Below are positions 32,813 through 40,606 of a DNA stretch of 64,000 nucleotides, piece by piece. The notes beneath the pieces were generated by a model. It worked only from the letters and a program-made list of their open reading frames with translations, was not told where the DNA came from and searched no databases. The stretch is taken from positions 186,001-250,000 of the forward strand of contig NZ_JXTJ01000010.1 in assembly GCF_001509835.1 (NCBI RefSeq), read 5' to 3'. The first letter of the stretch is position 1, and every line of letters begins with the position of its first letter. This DNA comes from Allobosea sp. WAO. Its GTDB lineage: Bacteria > Pseudomonadota > Alphaproteobacteria > Rhizobiales > Beijerinckiaceae. Both the position numbers and the translations under genes were made by a program.

Positions 32813-33165
32813 TGGATAATTCACAAGCCATCCTCGCCCTGGCGGCGCTCGCCCAGCCGACGCGTCTCGACACGTTCAGGCTTCTGGTCCGGTGCGAGCC
32901 CGAAGGTGTGCCGGCAGGCGAGCTCGCCAAGCTGCTGGCGGTTCCGCAGAACACGATGTCGGCCCATCTGGCGGTGCTGTCGCGCGCGGGATTGATCATC
33001 GGCGAGCGCCAGAGCCGCTCGATCATCTACCGCGCCGATCTCGCGGGGTTTCGCGCCGTGATCGCCTTCCTGCTCAAGGATTGCTGCGGCGGGCGGGCCG
33101 ATCTTTGCGCGCCGTTGATCGAGGAACTCGTGCCCCGCTGCGCGGGCGAAGGAGCGCGTCGATGA
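32812..33165 (+). CDS. arsR: ArsR family arsenic-responsive repressor
   Basis: A 117-residue winged-helix repressor; the DNA-binding part is PAGELAKLLAVPQNTMSAHL and RQSRSIIYRA. The classical CxC metal site in the recognition region is absent. Instead cysteines cluster at the C-terminus (C91, C92, C99, C110), a layout known from some ArsR proteins that sense arsenite through C-terminal residues. Its stop overlaps the next start (ATGA), and it leads the operon arsR - arsC::GNAT - acr3 - arsH. Confidence 0.93.
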   Translation: MDNSQAILALAALAQPTRLDTFRLLVRCEPEGVPAGELAKLLAVPQNTMSAHLAVLSRAGLIIGERQSRSIIYRADLAGFRAVIAFLLKDCCGGRADLCAPLIEELVPRCAGEGARR

Positions 33166-33986
33166 GCGTCGTCATCTACCACAATCCCGCGTGCGGGACC
33201 TCGCGCAACGCGCTGGCGCTGATCCGGGCGGCCGGCATCGAGCCCACCATCATCGCCTATCTGCAGACGCCGCCATCGCGAGACGAGATCGTCGCCATGG
33301 CGAAGCGCTTGGGGATGCCCTTGCGCGACCTCCTGCGCGAGAAGGGGACGCCGTTCGCCGATCTCGGTCTCGGCGACCCGTCGATTGGCGACGACGGACT
33401 GCTCGACGCGATCGCGGCCCATCCCGTGCTCCTGAACCGACCCATCGTCGTTGCGGCAAATGGCGCTCGCCTGTGCCGGCCTTCCGAACTCGTCCTCGAC
33501 CTCATCCCGGCGATCGATACCGACCAGTTCAAGGAGGATGGTGCAATCGTGGTCGCCGACGCCCCGGTCGGGGCGGATGACGGCGAGCTTCGTGCGGCCC
33601 TGAACGATGCCGGGCTTCCCAGCTCCGATCTATCTGAGCCCGGGCGGCGCTTCTTCGCCTTCCGCACGCTTGCCGGAAATCTTCTCGGCCATGGCGGCTT
33701 CGAGCTCCATGGTACCGATGCCCTGATCCGTTCGGTCGTCGTGGCACCGGAGCGCCGCGGCAGCGGCGCAGGGCGCGCCATGCTGCCATTGCTGCTTCGC
33801 CGTTCCTTCGACCAGGGTGCGCGACAGGCCTGGCTGCTGACCACCGATGCCGCGGCCTTCTTCGAGCGCAATGGCTTTGGCCGTGTCGCGCGGGACGCGG
33901 CGCCGGCGGCGATCCTCGCGACGCGCCAGGCCGCTGCGCTCTGCCCGGCCAGCGCAGCGCTTCTCACGCGCAAGATCAATCTCTGA
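33162..33986 (+). CDS. arsC: Fused arsenate reductase (glutaredoxin type) - GNAT acetyltransferase
   Basis: 274 residues. Residues 1-120 are an ArsC of the glutaredoxin-dependent type, which reduces arsenate to arsenite: C11 in NPACGTSRNAL and the conserved arginine in NRPIVV. Residues 125-265 are a GNAT domain, with the acetyl-CoA loop near 193-204 (VVVAPERRGSGAG) and FFERNGFGRV near the end. Stand-alone GNAT proteins (ArsN2-like) occur in arsenic operons; here one is joined in frame with ArsC. The frame is continuous with no sign of sequence error. What the acetyltransferase modifies is unknown. Confidence 0.92.
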   Translation: MSVVIYHNPACGTSRNALALIRAAGIEPTIIAYLQTPPSRDEIVAMAKRLGMPLRDLLREKGTPFADLGLGDPSIGDDGLLDAIAAHPVLLNRPIVVAANGARLCRPSELVLDLIPAIDTDQFKEDGAIVVADAPVGADDGELRAALNDAGLPSSDLSEPGRRFFAFRTLAGNLLGHGGFELHGTDALIRSVVVAPERRGSGAGRAMLPLLLRRSFDQGARQAWLLTTDAAAFFERNGFGRVARDAAPAAILATRQAAALCPASAALLTRKINL

Positions 33987-33995
33987 GGCCATTCG

Positions 33996-35081
33996 ATGTC
34001 GGCATTCGAACGCTATCTCACCTTGTGGGTGGCGCTGTGCATCCTTGCGGGCATTGCGCTCGGCCATGTCGCGCCCGGGGCGTTCGTCGCGATCGCAGGC
34101 ATGGAGATCGCCAAGGTCAACCTGCCAATGGCGGCGCTGATCTGGCTGATGATCGTGCCGATGCTGCTGAGGATCGATTTCGCCGCGCTGCGTCAGGTCG
34201 GCCGGCACTGGCGCGGCATCGGCGTGACGCTCTTCGTGAACTGGGCCGTGAAGCCATTCTCGATGGCGCTGCTCGGCTGGCTGTTCGTCGGCTGGCTGTT
34301 TCGGCCCAATCTGCCCGCCGACCAGGTGGACTCCTATATCGCCGGGCTGATCATCCTCGCGGCCGCGCCATGCACGGCGATGGTGTTCGTCTGGTCGAGC
34401 CTGATCAAGGGCGAGCCGCATTTCACCCTGAGCCAGGTCGCGCTGAACGATGCGGTGATGATCGTCGCCTTCGCTCCGATCGTCGGCCTGCTGCTCGGGC
34501 TGTCCGCCATAACGGTGCCCTGGAGCACGCTGACCCTGTCGGTCCTGCTCTATATCGTGGTGCCGGTGATCGCGTCGCAGCTGCTGCGCGGCCGGGTGCT
34601 CGCGTCCAGGGGGGAGGCGGGATTGCAGCGCTTGCTCGCTGCGCTCGCGCCGGCTTCGCTCGTTGCCCTGCTTGCGACGCTCGTCCTGCTCTTCGGCTTC
34701 CAGGGCCAGCAACTCCTGGCGCAGCCGGCGATCATCGCGATCCTCGCGGTGCCGATCCTGATCCAGGTCTATTTCAATGCTGGGCTTGCTTACGGGCTCA
34801 ACCGTCTCCTCGGCGAACAGCATTGCGTCGCCGGCCCTTCGGCGCTGATCGGCGCATCGAACTTCTTCGAGCTCGCCGTGGCCGCAGCCGTCAGCCTGTT
34901 CGGCTTCAATTCCGGGGCGGCGCTGGCGACGGTCGTCGGGGTTCTGGTCGAGGTTCCCGTGATGCTGTCTGTCGTCTGGATCGTGAACCGCAGCCGCGGC
35001 TGGTACGAGGCCGGCGCGGGCCGGCCGGGGCCGGCGTCGCGGCCGATGTCGCTACCTGCTGCCGAGGGCACCGAGCCATGA
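33996..35081 (+). CDS. acr3: ACR3 family arsenite efflux permease
   Basis: A 361-residue membrane protein with about ten hydrophobic segments. The family's essential cysteine is C126 in AAAPCTAMVFVWS, and the C-terminal SNFFELAVAAAV carries the conserved glutamate. ACR3 exports As(III) using the proton gradient, so it removes the product of the preceding ArsC. The start lies nine bases after arsC. Its stop overlaps arsH by ATGA. Confidence 0.95.
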   Translation: MSAFERYLTLWVALCILAGIALGHVAPGAFVAIAGMEIAKVNLPMAALIWLMIVPMLLRIDFAALRQVGRHWRGIGVTLFVNWAVKPFSMALLGWLFVGWLFRPNLPADQVDSYIAGLIILAAAPCTAMVFVWSSLIKGEPHFTLSQVALNDAVMIVAFAPIVGLLLGLSAITVPWSTLTLSVLLYIVVPVIASQLLRGRVLASRGEAGLQRLLAALAPASLVALLATLVLLFGFQGQQLLAQPAIIAILAVPILIQVYFNAGLAYGLNRLLGEQHCVAGPSALIGASNFFELAVAAAVSLFGFNSGAALATVVGVLVEVPVMLSVVWIVNRSRGWYEAGAGRPGPASRPMSLPAAEGTEP

Positions 35082-35776
35082 CCGATCTCCCCAATGTGGA
35101 TCTTAACCTGCTGATCGCCCCCGATTCAGGCCGGCTCGAGCCGTCGCAGCGGGCCACCCATCCACCCCGCATCCTGCTGCTCTATGGTTCGCTGCGGGAA
35201 CGCTCCTACAGCCGGTTCCTGACGCTGGAGGCCGAGCGCATCCTGCGGCATCTCGGAGCCGAGACCAGAGTGTTCGACCCCGCCGGCCTGCCGATGCCGG
35301 ACAGCGTATCGGTCGACCATCCGAAGGTTCGAGAGCTGCGCGAGCTTTCGCTCTGGTCGGAGGGGCAGGTCTGGTGCAGCCCGGAGCGGCACGGCACGAT
35401 CACCGGCGTATTCAAGAACCAGATCGACTGGATTCCGTTGTCGATCGGCTCGGTTCGTCCGACGCAGGGGCGCACGCTGGCGGTGATGCAGGTCAGTGGC
35501 GGTTCGCAGTCCTTCAATGCGCTCAACACCTTGCGGGTTCTGGGGCGCTGGATGCGCATGCTGACGATCCCGAACCAGTCCTCGGTCGCCAAGGCTTTCC
35601 AGGAATTCGACGAGGCCGGGCGGATGAAGCCCTCGGCCTATTACGACCGGGTGGTCGACGTCATGGAGGAGCTCGTGCGCTTCACGCTGCTGACGCGGGA
35701 TCGCGCAGGCTATCTGACCACCCGCTACAGCGAGCGGAAGGAAGCTGGCGAGAAGATCCCGGTCAGCGCGATCTAA
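35078..35776 (+). CDS. arsH: ArsH, NADPH-dependent FMN reductase / organoarsenical oxidase
   Basis: A 232-residue flavodoxin-like protein. RILLLYGSLRERSYSR near residue 31 binds the FMN phosphate; PERHGTITGVFKNQIDWIPL and the tail RYSERKEAGE are typical of ArsH. ArsH oxidises trivalent methylated arsenicals to less toxic forms and reduces quinones or metals in vitro. It is the last gene of the operon and converges with the amidase gene. Confidence 0.95.
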   Translation: MTDLPNVDLNLLIAPDSGRLEPSQRATHPPRILLLYGSLRERSYSRFLTLEAERILRHLGAETRVFDPAGLPMPDSVSVDHPKVRELRELSLWSEGQVWCSPERHGTITGVFKNQIDWIPLSIGSVRPTQGRTLAVMQVSGGSQSFNALNTLRVLGRWMRMLTIPNQSSVAKAFQEFDEAGRMKPSAYYDRVVDVMEELVRFTLLTRDRAGYLTTRYSERKEAGEKIPVSAI

Positions 35777-35813
35777 AGCGCAGATCTCCGTTCCTCGACG
35801 CCCGGCGAACGGT

Positions 35814-37277
35814 TCAGCCATTCACGACCGGCGGTACGCGATAGCCGCCGCCCAGCTTTTCCAGCATCGTGCCGACCGCGATGGCGCTGCGGTCCTCGCC
35901 CATCGGCGCGATGATTTGCACGCCGAGCGGCATGCCGGCCTGCGACGGGCCGAGCGGCATCGAGAGCGCCGGCAGGTCGGCGCCGGTGGCAAGGCTCGCC
36001 CAGCACAGGAAGTCGAGATAGGGCCGCTCCGTGCCGTCGATATCGAGCCTGCGGGCGTGGAAGTCCGGCAGATGGTCATGCTTCAGCGCGCCGACCGGTG
36101 CGGGCGGGCAGAGCAGCACGTCGTAATTCTGGAAGAAGCGGGCCCATTGCCGCTTCAGCGCGAGGCGGCGTTGGTGGATCTGCTGGTAGAGCCCGGGCGT
36201 CATGCGGGCGCCGCGGGCCTGCAGCGCCTGATGCGAGAGATCGCCGGGAGCGAATTTCGCCGCCTGTGCCTGGATGCGGGCGCGCACCTTCGGCGGCAGG
36301 CCGTAGGCGACGACCGCGTGGTTCAGCAGTGCATAGACCTCATAGGCCTCGGTGAAGCGAAAGCCGGGGCGGGCGGTCTCGTCGACCAGCGCACCGGCGG
36401 CGGCGAGGCGACGGCCGGCCTCGCGCACCGCCTCGGAAACCTCGCCGGTCACCGGCGCGAAAGGCTCGCTCGCCCAGACCGCGACGCGCAGGCCTTTGGC
36501 GCCGGCGTGGCGGAGAGCGGGCAGTGTCGGGCCGGCGACATGGGCGTCGCGCGGACCGGCGAGCACGGGCAGGACGAGGTCGAGGTCCTCGGCGTAGCGG
36601 GCGATAGGACCAGCGACCATCAGGTCGACATTGCGCGCCGTGCGCCGCTCGGGCGGCGGCGGCACCGCGCCCCAGGTCGAGACCAGCCCCCAGCTGGTCT
36701 TCAGGCCGAGCACGCCGCAGGCCTGGGCCGGCCAGCGGATCGAGGAGCCGAGATCGGAGCCGAGCTCGAAGGCGGCCATGCCGGTCGCGACCGCGATCGC
36801 CGCCCCGCCGGAGGAGCCGCCGGGCGAATAGGCCGGGTTCCACGGATTGTTGGCGATGCCATGGGCGGGGTTGTAGCTCTGGAAATCGCCGGAGAAGACA
36901 GGGACGATGGTCTTGCCGATGATCACCACGCCGGCGGCGCGCAGGCGCGCGACGGCAGCTGCGTCCTCCACGGGAAGACGGTCCTTGTAGGCCGGCAGGC
37001 CGCCGGAGGAGGGCAGGCCGGCGACGTCGAACGCGTCCTTGATGGTGATCGGCAGGCCTTCCAGCGGACGCGCTTGCCCTGCTGCGATGCGCCGGTCGGA
37101 TTCCGCCGCCATGGCGCGGGCCGCCTCGCGATCCTGCGCAACGATGGCGTTGAGCGAGGGATTCAGCGCGTCGATGCGGGCGAAGGTCGCTTCGAGCAGC
37201 TCGCTTGCGCTGAAGCGGCGGGCCAGCAGGCCAGCGCGCAGGCTGGTGGCGGAGACGTTGAGGTCGATCGAAGGCAT
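35814..37277 (-). CDS. Amidase signature family hydrolase
   Basis: 487 residues. The Ser-cisSer-Lys triad can be placed: K80 (PITIKDAFDV), S154 in PGGSSGGAA and the nucleophile S178 in GSDLGSSIRWP. No signal peptide is present, and there are no gatB-type partners, so this is a stand-alone amidase acting on a small amide or amino-acid amide rather than GatA. It converges with arsH over 37 bases and is separated from patatin upstream by 100 bases. Confidence 0.92.
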   Translation of the reverse strand: MPSIDLNVSATSLRAGLLARRFSASELLEATFARIDALNPSLNAIVAQDREAARAMAAESDRRIAAGQARPLEGLPITIKDAFDVAGLPSSGGLPAYKDRLPVEDAAAVARLRAAGVVIIGKTIVPVFSGDFQSYNPAHGIANNPWNPAYSPGGSSGGAAIAVATGMAAFELGSDLGSSIRWPAQACGVLGLKTSWGLVSTWGAVPPPPERRTARNVDLMVAGPIARYAEDLDLVLPVLAGPRDAHVAGPTLPALRHAGAKGLRVAVWASEPFAPVTGEVSEAVREAGRRLAAAGALVDETARPGFRFTEAYEVYALLNHAVVAYGLPPKVRARIQAQAAKFAPGDLSHQALQARGARMTPGLYQQIHQRRLALKRQWARFFQNYDVLLCPPAPVGALKHDHLPDFHARRLDIDGTERPYLDFLCWASLATGADLPALSMPLGPSQAGMPLGVQIIAPMGEDRSAIAVGTMLEKLGGGYRVPPVVNG

Positions 37278-37377
37278 GGCTGATTCCGGCGGCCGATTGC
37301 CAATTCGTAGCCCAGTGCGAAGAGCGATGAAAACGGGCCTTGCCGCACGATGCGGATCGGCATCGCGCCTTATGTGG

Positions 37378-38244
37378 TCACGGCGCTATCGAGGCCTTGC
37401 GGGCTCGCCTGCCTTCCAGGGTCCGGAGGAACGCCTCGCCATCGCGGATGCCGAGCTCATAGGCGAAACGGATGCCGTCCCAGTTGCGGATGGTGAACTG
37501 GCTGACCGGGATGGTTTCGGACGGGCCTGTATAGGTCCGGTTCGCGACCTCGGGCACCTCTGCGAAGGGGCGGGTGAGCAGGACGAGCGTCGGTTCGCCT
37601 TGCTGCTCCAGCTCGGCGAGCGCCCAGGCCGGGGCGCTGTCGACGAGGCCACCATCGAGCGCGGCGCGGCCCGCGACCAGGCCGCCCGGCATGAAGGGCG
37701 GCACCGAGGCGCTCGCCATCAGCGCGGCGACCAGTTCGGCCGGCGTGGCGCAATCGGCGATGCGGATCAGGTCGGGCACGAAACCGAGCCTGCGCCCGGC
37801 TGTCGGATGCACGGGGCGACGCAGACGCTTTTCGAGCTGATAGGCGCCGATGCCGAGGGCGGCGGCGACGGGCAGGGGCCAGAAGCGTGGAGGTCGCGAG
37901 ATCGCGATCCGGAAATCGGCGCTGGACTGTAGCTCGGCCAGGCGCTCCGTGGTGAACAGCTCGGCGAGCATGGACTGGTAGAGCTCGCCGACCGGGAAGA
38001 GGCGGCCGCCGCGGCGAAAGGCTGGCCAGTCGACCTCGGAGGTCCGGCCGAGGCAAGCCTCCCGCACCAGCTCGCGCACGGTCGGGCCGAGGCCGAGCGC
38101 GGTATAGAGCATGGCGAAGGCACCGGCGCTGGCGCCGACGACACGGCGCGGCTTCAGGCCGATGCGCGGCGCCACCGTCTCGTGGAAGCCGCCCTGCCAG
38201 TAGCAACGATTGCCGCCGCCGGCATAGGCCAGCCCCGCGAACAT
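37378..38244 (-). CDS. Patatin-like phospholipase
   Basis: A 288-residue lipid acyl hydrolase. The oxyanion segment is AYAGGGNRCYWQGGF, the nucleophile S39 lies in GASAG, and the catalytic D197 lies in the DGG motif (ALDGGLVDSA). It follows marR by nine bases on the same strand, so the two are co-transcribed. With the divergent acyl-CoA ligase this suggests a lipid-turnover unit in which the patatin releases fatty acids that the ligase activates; that link is inferred. Confidence 0.9.
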   Translation of the reverse strand: MFAGLAYAGGGNRCYWQGGFHETVAPRIGLKPRRVVGASAGAFAMLYTALGLGPTVRELVREACLGRTSEVDWPAFRRGGRLFPVGELYQSMLAELFTTERLAELQSSADFRIAISRPPRFWPLPVAAALGIGAYQLEKRLRRPVHPTAGRRLGFVPDLIRIADCATPAELVAALMASASVPPFMPGGLVAGRAALDGGLVDSAPAWALAELEQQGEPTLVLLTRPFAEVPEVANRTYTGPSETIPVSQFTIRNWDGIRFAYELGIRDGEAFLRTLEGRRARKASIAP

Positions 38245-38253
38245 GCGCTTGAC

Positions 38254-38745
38254 CTAGGTCTCGTCGGCGGCGCGGGCGAGGTCGCGCCAGGCCAGCACCA
38301 GCCGGTCGAGCTCGACGAGATCGCCTGATGGCAGTTTGCCGAGGGTGGAGGCGACGAAGTCGCGCTGCGTCTGCATGCCGGCTTCCGCCAGCCGCCGGCC
38401 CTCGGGCGTCAGGTGCATGGCGTAGGAACGCCGGTCGCCGGCGATGGCGCGGCGCTCGACGAGGCCGGCCTGGACCAGCCGGTCGACCAGGCCGGAGACA
38501 TTGCCCTTGGTGACGTAGAGCCGCTCGGCGAGCTCGCTTTGGCTGATGCCTTCGCGCTCCGTCAGGGTCGAGAGCAGGTCGAATTGCGGGATGGAGAGGC
38601 CGAGCTCGCGGATGCGCGCGGTCATCTGGCCGAGCATGCGCTGATGCAGCCGCATGAAGCGGAACCAGACGCGGTCCGGTTCGACGGGCTCAGGCACAGG
38701 GGCCGGGCGGGATGCTGGCAACGGCTCTTTCCCCCGATGGTTCAT
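38254..38745 (-). CDS. MarR family transcriptional regulator
   Basis: A 163-residue winged-helix protein: LSIPQFDLLSTLTEREG, ISQSELAERLYVTKGNVSGL, then the wing VERRAIAGDRRSYAMHLT. The N-terminal 25 residues are proline-rich. It is divergent from the acyl-CoA ligase and directly upstream of the patatin gene, so both lipid genes are candidate targets. A palindrome overlaps its own start codon. Confidence 0.9.
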   Translation of the reverse strand: MNHRGKEPLPASRPAPVPEPVEPDRVWFRFMRLHQRMLGQMTARIRELGLSIPQFDLLSTLTEREGISQSELAERLYVTKGNVSGLVDRLVQAGLVERRAIAGDRRSYAMHLTPEGRRLAEAGMQTQRDFVASTLGKLPSGDLVELDRLVLAWRDLARAADET

Positions 38746-38753
38746 TCCTGAAC
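38740..38753. promoter_or_regulatory. Candidate MarR operator
   Basis: GTTCA-TTCC-TGAAC, centred on the marR start codon in the 102-base divergent gap. The short arms make it weaker evidence than the ars or tetR palindromes. Confidence 0.4.
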
Positions 38754-38847
38754 TAGCTTATCTTCGGCCGTCGCGCGAGGGCTTTCGCGTCGCCGCGTCC
38801 GCTGGCTATGCTGCGCAAAACAGGTAGTACCAACGGGGAGAAGACGC

Positions 38848-40473
38848 ATGCTGGGCTTGATGCAGGACTGGCCCCTGCTGATCCACCGGATCATCGACCA
38901 TGCCGCGATCCAGCATGGCAATCGCGAGGTGGTCAGCCGCAGCGTCGAGGGGCCGATCCGGCGCACGACCTACGCAAAGGTGCGCGAGAAGGCGCTGAAG
39001 CTGGCGAAGAAGCTCTCGGGCAGCGGGGTCAAGGTCGGCGATCGCGTCGCGACGCTGGCCTGGAACACCGACCGGCATCTCGAGCTCTGGTACGGCATCA
39101 CCGGCATCGGAGCGATCACCCACACCGTTAATCCGCGCCTGTTCCCGGACCAGATCGCCTGGATCATCAACCATGCCGGGGACCGACTGCTCTTCCTCGA
39201 CCTGACCTTCGTCAAGTTGATCGAGGGCATCCAGGACAAGCTGCCGACGATCGAGCGCTACATCATCCTGACCGATCGCGAGCACATGCCGGAGACCTCG
39301 TTGAAGGGCGCTGTCGCCTATGAGGACTGGCTCGCCGGAACGGATGCCGATTTCGCCTGGGCGAAGCTCGACGAGAACACCGCCGCCGGGCTCTGCTACA
39401 CCTCCGGCACCACGGGCGGGCCCAAGGGCGTGCTTTATTCGCACCGTTCGAACGTGCTGCACGCCATGGCCTGCGCCATGCCGGACTATATGGGCCTGTC
39501 GTCGCGCAGCGTCGTGATGCCGGTGGTGCCGCTGTTCCACGCCAATAGCTGGTCGCTGGCCTATTCGGCGCCGATGACCGGGGCAAAGCTCGTCCTGCCC
39601 GGCATGAAGCTCGACGGCGCTTCGCTGCTCGAACTCCTGAACGGCGAGGGCGTGACGCTGACGGCGGCCGTGCCGACGGTCTGGCTCGGGCTGCTGCAGC
39701 ATCTCGAAGCGACGGGCGAGCGGCTCACCAGTCTGAAGCGGGTCGTGATCGGCGGTTCCGCCTGCCCGCGGGCGATGACCGAAGCCTTCGAGAAGAAGTA
39801 CGGCGTCACCGTCGACCACGCCTGGGGCATGACCGAGACCAGCCCGATCGGCTCCTTCTGCACGATCAAGCCGGACTATGCCGATCTTGAAGGCGAGGCG
39901 CTCTACGATCTCAAGGTCAAGCAGGGCCATCCGCAGTTCACCGTCGAGTTCCGGCTGACCGACGACGAGGGCAAGGAGCTGCCCTGGGACGGCAAGACCT
40001 TCGGGCGACTCAAGGTGCGCGGCCCGGCCGTCGCCGGCGCCTATTACCGGCACGAGCAGCCGATCCTCGACGAGTACGGCTTCTTCGACACCGGCGATGT
40101 CGCGACCATCGATCCTCACGGCTACATGCAGGTCACCGACCGCTCCAAGGACGTGATCAAGTCCGGCGGCGAATGGATATCCTCGATCGAGCTCGAAAAC
40201 CTCGCCGTGGGCCATCCCGACGTGGCGGAGGCGGCGGTGATCGGCGTCGCCCATCCGAAATGGGACGAGCGCCCGCTCCTGGTGATCGTGCCGAAACCCG
40301 GCCGGACGCCCGGCAAGGAGGAGATGCTCGCCTTCATGACCGGCAAGATCGCGAAATGGTGGCTGCCCGACGATGTCGTGCTGGTCGAGGCGATCCCGCA
40401 CACAGCGACCGGCAAGATCCAGAAGACGGCGCTGCGCGAGATGTTCAAGGAGTACCGTTTGCCGGGCATATAG
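38848..40473 (+). CDS. Fatty acyl-CoA ligase (medium/long-chain)
   Basis: 541 residues, ANL superfamily. Motifs: CYTSGTTGGPKGVLYSHR (phosphate loop), WGMTETSPIG, YGFFDTGDVA, DRSKDVIKSGGEWIS and the terminal lysine motif TATGKIQKTALRE. It activates a carboxylic acid as its CoA ester by way of an adenylate. The closest general match is the AlkK-like group for medium-chain acids. GGGGAGAAGACGC lies before ATG 38848. It is divergent from marR-patatin. Confidence 0.92.
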   Translation: MLGLMQDWPLLIHRIIDHAAIQHGNREVVSRSVEGPIRRTTYAKVREKALKLAKKLSGSGVKVGDRVATLAWNTDRHLELWYGITGIGAITHTVNPRLFPDQIAWIINHAGDRLLFLDLTFVKLIEGIQDKLPTIERYIILTDREHMPETSLKGAVAYEDWLAGTDADFAWAKLDENTAAGLCYTSGTTGGPKGVLYSHRSNVLHAMACAMPDYMGLSSRSVVMPVVPLFHANSWSLAYSAPMTGAKLVLPGMKLDGASLLELLNGEGVTLTAAVPTVWLGLLQHLEATGERLTSLKRVVIGGSACPRAMTEAFEKKYGVTVDHAWGMTETSPIGSFCTIKPDYADLEGEALYDLKVKQGHPQFTVEFRLTDDEGKELPWDGKTFGRLKVRGPAVAGAYYRHEQPILDEYGFFDTGDVATIDPHGYMQVTDRSKDVIKSGGEWISSIELENLAVGHPDVAEAAVIGVAHPKWDERPLLVIVPKPGRTPGKEEMLAFMTGKIAKWWLPDDVVLVEAIPHTATGKIQKTALREMFKEYRLPGI

Positions 40474-40606
40474 GCGACGCTGCGGCAAGCGGATCCGGAT
40501 GGGGACAACACGCCGTCCCGGCGCGCGGCGGGCAAAGCTTCATCCCCTCTTAACCCTGCCGGGGTACGCCTCGAAGCAGTCGTTAACCAGTGTGCCGTGC
40601 TTGCTG

